A DNA stretch of 6,041 bases from NCBI GenBank assembly GCA_937944065.1, contig CALDZS010000058.1, positions 1 to 6,041 on the forward strand, in the 5' to 3' direction. Positions 1-4,662 of this stretch are shown piece after piece; the stretch's first letter is position 1, and the number at the start of each line of letters is the position of its first letter. The translations under genes were made by a program, and so were the position numbers. Below the pieces are notes generated by a model. That model had not been told where the DNA came from. It saw nothing but the letters and a program-made list of their open reading frames with translations, and ran no database searches. This DNA comes from an uncultured Amylibacter sp. GTDB lineage: Bacteria > Pseudomonadota > Alphaproteobacteria > Rhodobacterales > Rhodobacteraceae.

Positions 1-643
1 GACCATACAGCAGGCGTTGATTGACGGAATGGTTTGGATCGATATGTCCAGTGCAAAGCCAGCCCAAGCCCGGGCGCAGTCCGCGATGTTGTCAGGGTTA
101 GGTGTCGCCCACATCGACGCCCCCGTATCTGGCGGCACCAAGGGCGCAGAGGCAGCAAGCCTTGCCATTATGGCAGGTGGCGACAAGACAGTGGTCGAAA
201 GCATGAAAAGCGTATTCGACGCAATGGGGCACCCTGTTCATGTTGGTCCATCAGGGTCGGGAATGTTGTGCAAATTAGCCAACCAAGCGATAGTGGCAGT
301 TACTATTTCAGCAGTGGCAGAGGCGACTTTGCTTGCACAAAAGGGCGGTGCTGATCCCGCCGCCTTGCGTTCCGCACTTAAAGGTGGGTTTGCCGATAGC
401 GTCATTTTGCAACAGCACGGAGAACGCATGTCGACAGGTAACTTTGCGCCCGGTGGGTTGTCCAAACTTCAGCTTAAAGACCTCGACAACACATTGGCAG
501 AAGCGGCCAGTGTCGGTCTTACCTTACCATCGACCCAAGACGTTCGCGATAGATTCGCCCATCTTTGTGATGCGATGGACGGTGCCGATTTGGATCATTC
601 GGCATTGTATCTGGAACTTAAACAGCGCAACAACCTAACCTAA
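1..643 (+). CDS. 3-hydroxyacid dehydrogenase, tartronate-semialdehyde-reductase type (3' part)
   Basis: Cut by the left edge. The frame is open from base 2 to the TAA at 641-643, giving about 213 residues of a family usually near 290-300. The missing part is the N-terminal GxGxxG Rossmann segment. Seen: DMSSAKP (the D-x-S-T/S-x-x-P motif), DAPVSGG at about 113-133 (substrate loop), a following GxxGAxxxxLxIMxGGD stretch, GPSGSGMLCKLANQ with the catalytic Lys at about 272-274, then LKDLDNTLAEAASVGLTLPST and DHSALYLEL of the C-terminal helical domain. KLANQ, rather than the KxxNN of classical 3-hydroxyisobutyrate dehydrogenase, resembles GarR/GlxR and L-threonate dehydrogenase relatives. Family members reduce a 2- or 3-oxo acid semialdehyde with NAD(P)H in the cytoplasm. 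A role in reducing tartronate semialdehyde to glycerate would suit sugar-acid catabolism next door, but that is inference. It converges on the regulator gene. Any TTG near 17 is internal, not the start. Confidence 0.88.
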   Translation, partial: TIQQALIDGMVWIDMSSAKPAQARAQSAMLSGLGVAHIDAPVSGGTKGAEAASLAIMAGGDKTVVESMKSVFDAMGHPVHVGPSGSGMLCKLANQAIVAVTISAVAEATLLAQKGGADPAALRSALKGGFADSVILQQHGERMSTGNFAPGGLSKLQLKDLDNTLAEAASVGLTLPSTQDVRDRFAHLCDAMDGADLDHSALYLELKQRNNLT

Positions 644-679
644 AATATTACAGGGTGTTTGACCAATCATCGCTCCGCA

Positions 680-1330
680 TCAGGCGTCCAGTGTCATACC
701 AGTCAGGTGACGCGCAAGATGGTCATGTATCTTTTGACGCGTCATCTGCTCGCTGCCCGATATGGCTGCCTTCAAAATCTGCGCATGATGTTCGATATTT
801 TCAGAGATGAACCCGAACCGCCGATCAGAAACCATCAGTTGTTGCCTAAACATTGCATAGATCCGCGCGTGCATTTCTTTGAGTGTCTCTGACCCACAGG
901 CCGAGATTAGTGTTTGATGAAACTCTCGCTCCGCATCAGACCAAAGCTCTATGTATTCAGTTCGGTTGTCGGCGCCGCTGATGCGCTTTTCTATGTGGCT
1001 CAGTTGATGATGCGCTGCGGTCATTTTCGCTTCCCAACGAATGCCGCCGTTGCGGATCGACATCACAGCACCCTCGCTTTCCAGCAAAATCCGCATGTGG
1101 GTAAGTTCGATTAGTTTTGCGGGCGATCTGTTGGGAACGCGAAAGCCCTTTTGTTCTTGGAAATCAACCAAGCCAAGAGTGGACAGTCGAAACAACGCCT
1201 CTCGCACGGTGCTGGCAGAGCAGTCGAATTCTTCGCGCAACACTTCAGCACGCAACTTAGCCCCATGCTCGAACCCGCCCGAGACAAGCCGTTCATGCAA
1301 ATTTCTAAATATATCAAATTCTTGCGGCAT
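680..1330 (-). CDS. GntR-family transcriptional regulator, FCD (FadR-type) subgroup
   Basis: This is a 216-residue DNA-binding regulator of normal family length. Residues 8-66 form the winged helix-turn-helix, with the typical SASTVREALFRLSTLGLV recognition-helix pattern and a KGFRV wing. Residues 75-208 match the all-helical FCD ligand domain: an R-x-x-LE-x-x-GA helix start near 80-88, E134-x-x-F-H138, ACGSETL, and then H182 and H204 spaced 22 residues apart, as in FCD metal sites. The first metal ligand is normally Asp four residues before the His; here it is Glu134. The ATG at 1328-1330 follows an AAAGGGGG ribosome binding site (1341-1348 on the other strand) at a 10-base gap. The gene is divergent from dctP, so it is the probable local regulator of the operon, responding to the imported acid or an intermediate. 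FCD regulators are usually repressors relieved by such ligands. The effector cannot be read from the sequence. Confidence 0.92.
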   Translation of the reverse strand: MPQEFDIFRNLHERLVSGGFEHGAKLRAEVLREEFDCSASTVREALFRLSTLGLVDFQEQKGFRVPNRSPAKLIELTHMRILLESEGAVMSIRNGGIRWEAKMTAAHHQLSHIEKRISGADNRTEYIELWSDAEREFHQTLISACGSETLKEMHARIYAMFRQQLMVSDRRFGFISENIEHHAQILKAAISGSEQMTRQKIHDHLARHLTGMTLDA

Positions 1331-1371
1331 GGCGTGTCTGCCCCCTTTTATGTTTATCTCGAATGTAACGG

Positions 1372-1389
1372 ATAAAGTTTCGACTTTAT
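1372..1389. repeat. Perfect inverted repeat ATAAAGT-TTCG-ACTTTAT in the divergent promoter
   Basis: Two perfect 7-base arms (1372-1378 and 1383-1389) flank a 4-base TTCG spacer. The total length of 18 bp suits a dimeric winged-helix regulator. It overlaps the TTTATA that would serve as the -10 box of the regulator gene on the other strand, which would allow autoregulation. It is the strongest dyad I found in the divergent region. Assignment as the GntR operator is inferred from position. Confidence 0.5.
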
Positions 1390-1413
1390 ACTAAAATCTC
1401 GAAACTATTCGAA
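1385..1413 (-). promoter_or_regulatory. Candidate promoter of the GntR-family regulator
   Basis: Read on the - strand, TTCGAA (1408-1413; 3 of 6 matches to TTGACA) is followed after 17 bases by TATAAA (1385-1390; 5 of 6 matches to TATAAT). The transcript would start near 1378 and run about 47 bases to the ATG at 1330. Both boxes lie inside the dyad and TCGA cluster, so the regulator probably controls its own gene. The -35 box is weak. Confidence 0.35.
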
Positions 1414-1427
1414 ATTTCACTTTTATC

Positions 1428-1456
1428 TTGTCAGATGCAATTCGCCATCCTAGTCT
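1428..1456 (+). promoter_or_regulatory. Candidate promoter of the dctP operon
   Basis: TTGTCA (1428-1433; 5 of 6 matches to TTGACA) is separated by 17 bases from TAGTCT (1451-1456; 3 of 6 matches to TATAAT). The good -35 box, the spacing and the place just downstream of the operator-like cluster support it; the poor -10 box would suit a regulated promoter. It implies a leader of roughly 65 bases before the dctP ATG. Confidence 0.35.
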
Positions 1457-1516
1457 AAAGTCATCGTAAACGAACAACGGATCTATGACCTTTTGATACC
1501 GCAACGTGTAACGTCT

Positions 1517-1523
1517 GGGAGGA
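1517..1523 (+). promoter_or_regulatory. dctP: Strong ribosome binding site of dctP
   Basis: GGGAGGA ends four bases before the ATG at 1528-1530. It fixes the start and predicts high translation, as expected for a binding protein needed in excess over its membrane partners. The next gene downstream has no comparable site. Confidence 0.8.
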
Positions 1524-1527
1524 CAAA

Positions 1528-2550
1528 ATGAAATTGATGAAAACAGCCGCCACTTTGGCCGTCACTGCCGCGTTGGCAGCAACAACCGCATTGGCTGATG
1601 GCCATGCCACGACAAAGTTGCGTATTCAAACGCACTTCTCGCCAGAGACGCTTTCGGGCAAAATGGCCGCAAAATATGTCGACGATATTCAGACCATGTC
1701 CAATGGAGAGATCGCAGTAGAAATGTTCTATTCTTCATCGGTAGTGAAATCGGTGGAAACATTTGACGCCGCAGCGACCGGCATACTTGATTGCGACATG
1801 ACGGGCGGTGCTTACCAAACAGGTAAAAACCCTGCGTTCCAATTCGCTGGCGACTTGATGGGTGGTTATCAAAATCCATACCAGCAGATGGCATGGATGT
1901 TACACGGCGACGGCCGCGCTGCAGTGAACAAACTGTATAACGGGTATGATATGGAATTCATCGGTTGGTGGATCCCCGGCCCAGAATCTTTGGCCTCTAC
2001 ATCACCAATTCGCAATGCGGATGATTTCAAAGACTGGAAGTTTCGCTCCCCTCCTGGCCTTGCGACCAAAGTATTCGCGGCCATGGGCGCCTCGCCAATC
2101 GTGATGGATTTCAACGAGATCTTTACAGCGCTTGAAACAGGCATCATCGATGGTGCGGATGCGGCAAACCTGACTAACAATGTCGGTCTTGGTCTATATG
2201 ATATCGCGACACACACAAACTATCCTGGCTTCCACTCTATGCCGGCTGACCACCTAGCGTGCCGCAAGGACGTATGGGACGGCATGCCTGCACATCACCG
2301 CAAGATCATGGAAGTTGCCATGGACAGCCTTGCATTGCACAACGCGACTATCAACGAAGTGCAAAACGCGCAGACTGCAAAAGATCTACGCGCCAAAGGT
2401 GTGAACTTGTACGAATGGACGCCAGAAGATTTGGCCAAATACCGTGCTGCGGTTCAAACGGGTTGGACAGAGTTTGCAACAACACCAGAAGCCAAAGATC
2501 TTCTTGCAAGCCACATTTCGTTCCTGAAGAACATGGGCGCTATGAAATAG
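1528..2550 (+). CDS. dctP: TRAP transporter substrate-binding protein, DctP family
   Basis: A 340-residue periplasmic binding protein that captures an organic acid and delivers it to the DctQM membrane complex. Residues 1-23 are a Sec signal peptide: Lys at 2 and 5, an alanine/leucine-rich core, and TTALA before a likely cut at A23|D24. The mature part shows DctP features: a first strand LRIQTHFSPE (31-40), WKFRSPPGLATKVFAAMGAS (170-189) with R173 in the place of the conserved Arg that binds the substrate carboxylate, and FNEIFTALETGIIDGAD (195-211). The W-W-x-P-G-P-E-S stretch (147-154) and the YPG-x-H motif (232-236) recall the TakP-like branch that binds 2-oxo and 2-hydroxy acids. Length is normal. 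It is the first gene of the operon, with a strong ribosome binding site and a stem-loop right after its stop. The substrate is unknown; a sugar acid is suggested by the downstream enzyme. Confidence 0.95.
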   Translation: MKLMKTAATLAVTAALAATTALADGHATTKLRIQTHFSPETLSGKMAAKYVDDIQTMSNGEIAVEMFYSSSVVKSVETFDAAATGILDCDMTGGAYQTGKNPAFQFAGDLMGGYQNPYQQMAWMLHGDGRAAVNKLYNGYDMEFIGWWIPGPESLASTSPIRNADDFKDWKFRSPPGLATKVFAAMGASPIVMDFNEIFTALETGIIDGADAANLTNNVGLGLYDIATHTNYPGFHSMPADHLACRKDVWDGMPAHHRKIMEVAMDSLALHNATINEVQNAQTAKDLRAKGVNLYEWTPEDLAKYRAAVQTGWTEFATTPEAKDLLASHISFLKNMGAMK

Positions 2551-2580
2551 TCAACGCCAACGTGCTGACTTACACAATTC

Positions 2581-2611
2581 GCGGCAAGGCTGTTCTTGAT
2601 AGCCTTGCCGC
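2581..2611 (+). promoter_or_regulatory. Perfect stem-loop between dctP and the sugar-acid enzyme gene
   Basis: GCGGCAAGGCT (2581-2591) pairs perfectly with AGCCTTGCCGC (2601-2611) across a 9-base loop, a GC-rich 11-bp stem. It begins 30 bases after the dctP stop. No run of T follows (ACTCATCTAAC), so it does not look like a complete intrinsic terminator. In binding-protein operons such stems often protect the 3' end of the upstream message or cause partial termination, giving more binding protein than permease. That role is inferred from position. Confidence 0.75.
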
Positions 2612-2634
2612 ACTCATCTAACACGTTAGAATTC

Positions 2635-3804
2635 ATGAAAATCACCCGCATCAAAAGCCATGTATTGCAGTATGATATGCCCGAGGTATTGGGTTATTCT
2701 CAGCAATATTATGCCAAACGGTCCGCCCACCTGGTCGAGGTACAGACCGACGAAGGTGTGACAGGTTGGGGCGAATGTTTCGGCCCAGGTAATATCGCGA
2801 TCGCCAATAAAGGTATCGTGGAAAAAGTAATCCAACCAATGGTTCTAGGCATGGATCCGATGGATCGAGACGTGATTTGGCACAAGGTCTATAACCTTCT
2901 GCGAGATCATGGGCAAAAAGGCATGCCGATGCAGTCGCTCTCAGGCGTCGACATTGCGCTTTGGGACATTGCTGGCAAAGTGGCTGGTCTGCCACTGCAC
3001 AAATTAATTGGCGGCGCGCATCGAACGGACGTCCCGTGTTACGGTTACGGCATGATGCTGCGCGACGAGCCTGTTGACGCGCTTGCTAAACGGTTTGAAG
3101 ACGAAGCAACGGCGATCAGAGAAATGGGATTTACTGCCACCAAGATGAAGACGGGATTTGGGCCAAAGCCCGACGTGAAGCTGTGCGAGGCCGTGCGCCG
3201 TGGTGTCGGCGATGACTTCAAATTTATGGTAGATGCCAACCATTGCTACACCACGTCGGACGCCTTTTATGTCGGGCGTGCACTGGAAGAATTGGACGCG
3301 TATTGGTTCGAAGAGCCCATAGCCCCCGAAGATTTGGATGGGTACCGAGAGCTACGCGCAGGATTGAAAGTAAATATTTCTGGTGGCGAAGCCGAATTTA
3401 ATCGTTGGGGCTGGCGCAGCATTCTTGAAAACCGCGGCTTGGATATTGCCCAACCAGAAGTCTGCGCATTGGGCGGAATTTCCGAATACCTGCGGGTATT
3501 AGCACTATGCCACGCGCATTTCACACCCGTTATCAATCATGTTTGGGGCAGTGCGATTGCAGTCGCTACCAACCTGCAGTTACTAGGCGCGATGCCCCCC
3601 TTGCCCGGTGGATTGCACCCTTGGGAACCGATGTTGGAGTTTGACACTACCGACAATAAATTCCGCGACAATCTACTATCCGAACCATTAGACATTCAGG
3701 GGCAAGTCAAATCAAACGCAGGTCGCGTGGCGATCCCAACGGGCCCTGGCCTCGGAGTAGAGCCTGACATGGACTTCATCAAACACTACACGATCAACGC
3801 TTAG
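2635..3804 (+). CDS. Enolase-superfamily sugar-acid dehydratase/cycloisomerase (mandelate racemase/MLE family)
   Basis: A 389-residue cytoplasmic, Mg-dependent enzyme that removes the proton next to a carboxylate. The capping domain (1-125) includes GWGECFGPG (44-52) and SLSGVDIALWDIAGK (101-115). The barrel shows the mandelate-racemase-group K-x-K (K170, K172), metal ligands D200 (in VDAN), E226 (in WFEEP) and E252 (in SGGE), His302 in NHVWGS, and E335 in EPMLEFD. Position 275 (QPEV) is Glu where most relatives have the Asp of the His-Asp dyad. From memory, NHVWGS, EPMLEFD and the closing GPGLGVE resemble D-galactarolactone cycloisomerase of Agrobacterium; a galactarate-, glucarate- or other aldarate/aldonate dehydratase is also possible. 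The ATG at 2635 begins MKIT, usual for the family; its ribosome binding site is poor. It lies between dctP and dctQ, so it probably acts on the imported compound. Superfamily is sure; reaction is not. Confidence 0.92.
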   Translation: MKITRIKSHVLQYDMPEVLGYSQQYYAKRSAHLVEVQTDEGVTGWGECFGPGNIAIANKGIVEKVIQPMVLGMDPMDRDVIWHKVYNLLRDHGQKGMPMQSLSGVDIALWDIAGKVAGLPLHKLIGGAHRTDVPCYGYGMMLRDEPVDALAKRFEDEATAIREMGFTATKMKTGFGPKPDVKLCEAVRRGVGDDFKFMVDANHCYTTSDAFYVGRALEELDAYWFEEPIAPEDLDGYRELRAGLKVNISGGEAEFNRWGWRSILENRGLDIAQPEVCALGGISEYLRVLALCHAHFTPVINHVWGSAIAVATNLQLLGAMPPLPGGLHPWEPMLEFDTTDNKFRDNLLSEPLDIQGQVKSNAGRVAIPTGPGLGVEPDMDFIKHYTINA

Positions 3805-3807
3805 GAC

Positions 3808-3814
3808 AAAGGGA
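3808..3814 (+). promoter_or_regulatory. dctQ: Ribosome binding site of dctQ
   Basis: AAAGGGA lies five bases before the ATG at 3820-3822, within the 15-base gap after the preceding stop (TAG at 3802-3804). It supports the upstream start, and so makes the long N-terminal extension of this DctQ part of the real protein. Confidence 0.65.
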
Positions 3815-3819
3815 ACATA

Positions 3820-4662
3820 ATGCAAAAAGCATCAGGCGGTATCGCTGAATTTCTAATCCCCACAGCCTTTGTGGGGACGACTGCATGGCTAGTTTGGCAT
3901 CTACCAGCGTTCATGCTTGATTGGATACCTTACACGTCCGACAGTTTGCGCGCGCAAGTTGAAGCAATCTATCTGCGTGCCGATATAACACCAAACTTGG
4001 GTGGTATTTTCGGCGGGCACATCGACATCCTCGACATGGCCGCCTTGATTTTGACCCCAATCCTAGCGTTCTTTGGCGCACGCACGGTTCGCCCCGCAGC
4101 AATGGAATTCGACGGCGCCAGCACCATTGACCGTATCGCGCTGTTCATTGGGCGCGTCACCATGATGATGATCGCAATCATGACCATCGTGATGCTGTAC
4201 GAAGTCTTCATGCGCTATATCTTGGAACGCCCGACCGAATGGGCCAACGAGATGACCTTGTGGTTCGCCAGCTTTGTTTTTCTGACCTCTGGATTTTACG
4301 CGATGCAACAGCGCTGCCACATCCGAATTTTCCTTCTGTATGACGTGATGCCCCGCTGGGTGCAAAAATTGTTCGACACGATTTCCTGTTTGTTGATCGT
4401 CATATTCGCCTTCTTTTTGGTCTATGGCAGTTACAAACAGGTCTTCGTAAACAAGCTGTATAAATGGGAGCTGTACGGATCGGCATTTAATCCGCCCATC
4501 CCTGCGACGCTACAACCTATGGTGCTGATCATGATCACGCTGATCGCAGTGCAAGCCGTGCTGAACCTGATCGCCGATTGGAACAAAGAACCGGAAATTC
4601 ATACCGATGAACCTGATGAAGAAGAAATCGAAATGCTAAAACGCGCGGTGGGGCAAGATTAA
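3820..4662 (+). CDS. dctQ: TRAP transporter small membrane subunit, DctQ family, with N-terminal extension
   Basis: A 280-residue inner-membrane protein that pairs with DctM and docks DctP; typical DctQ proteins have about 160-200 residues and four membrane segments. The DctQ core starts near 104: hydrophobic segments at about 107-128, 145-163, 186-206 and 232-252, with YEVFMRY (127-133) followed by W141-x-x-E144, the family signature. The first 100 residues are extra and hold two further hydrophobic stretches (about 10-33 and 70-89), joined by a loop of about 36 residues ending in GGIFGGH. The C-terminal tail (258-271) is strongly acidic. The start is backed by an AAAGGGA site and a 15-base gap after the enzyme gene. 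The stop TAA overlaps the next ATG in TAATG. The function of the extension is unknown to me; six membrane segments is my reading from hydrophobicity by eye. Confidence 0.92.
   Translation: MQKASGGIAEFLIPTAFVGTTAWLVWHLPAFMLDWIPYTSDSLRAQVEAIYLRADITPNLGGIFGGHIDILDMAALILTPILAFFGARTVRPAAMEFDGASTIDRIALFIGRVTMMMIAIMTIVMLYEVFMRYILERPTEWANEMTLWFASFVFLTSGFYAMQQRCHIRIFLLYDVMPRWVQKLFDTISCLLIVIFAFFLVYGSYKQVFVNKLYKWELYGSAFNPPIPATLQPMVLIMITLIAVQAVLNLIADWNKEPEIHTDEPDEEEIEMLKRAVGQD

Larger units (their letters stand above)
1356..1414. promoter_or_regulatory. Candidate operator array: phased TCGA motifs
   Basis: Four TCGA cores lie at 1359, 1380, 1399 and 1409, with spacings of 21, 19 and 10 bases, so all sit on roughly one face of the helix. 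ATCTCGAA occurs twice, exactly 40 bases apart (1356-1363 and 1396-1403). TCGAAA occurs at 1399-1404 and 1409-1414, and its reverse complement TTTCGA at 1378-1383. The cluster lies just upstream of the candidate dctP -35 box and overlaps the candidate regulator promoter. Binding by the adjacent GntR protein is an inference; the motif does not match the classical FadR-type TGGT-N3-ACCA. Confidence 0.45.

Noticed and set aside
644..679. A bidirectional terminator between the convergent dehydrogenase and regulator genes.
   Set aside because: I found no stem of useful length or T-run in these 36 bases on either strand.
670..939. A 14-base direct repeat, TCGCTCCGCATCAG, at 670-683 and 926-939.
   Set aside because: Both copies lie in or at the end of the regulator gene, and a single 14-base match in a 6-kb window can arise by chance; nothing mobile flanks them.
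2581..2611. Reading the stem-loop as a standard Rho-independent terminator that splits the operon.
   Set aside because: There is no T-run after the 3' arm, and the downstream genes have no other evident promoter, so full termination here is unlikely.
2596..2634. In-frame TTG start that would lengthen the enolase-superfamily enzyme by 13 residues.
   Set aside because: The TTG lies in and next to the loop of the 2581-2611 stem-loop, has no ribosome binding site, and the family normally begins with the MKIT found at 2635.
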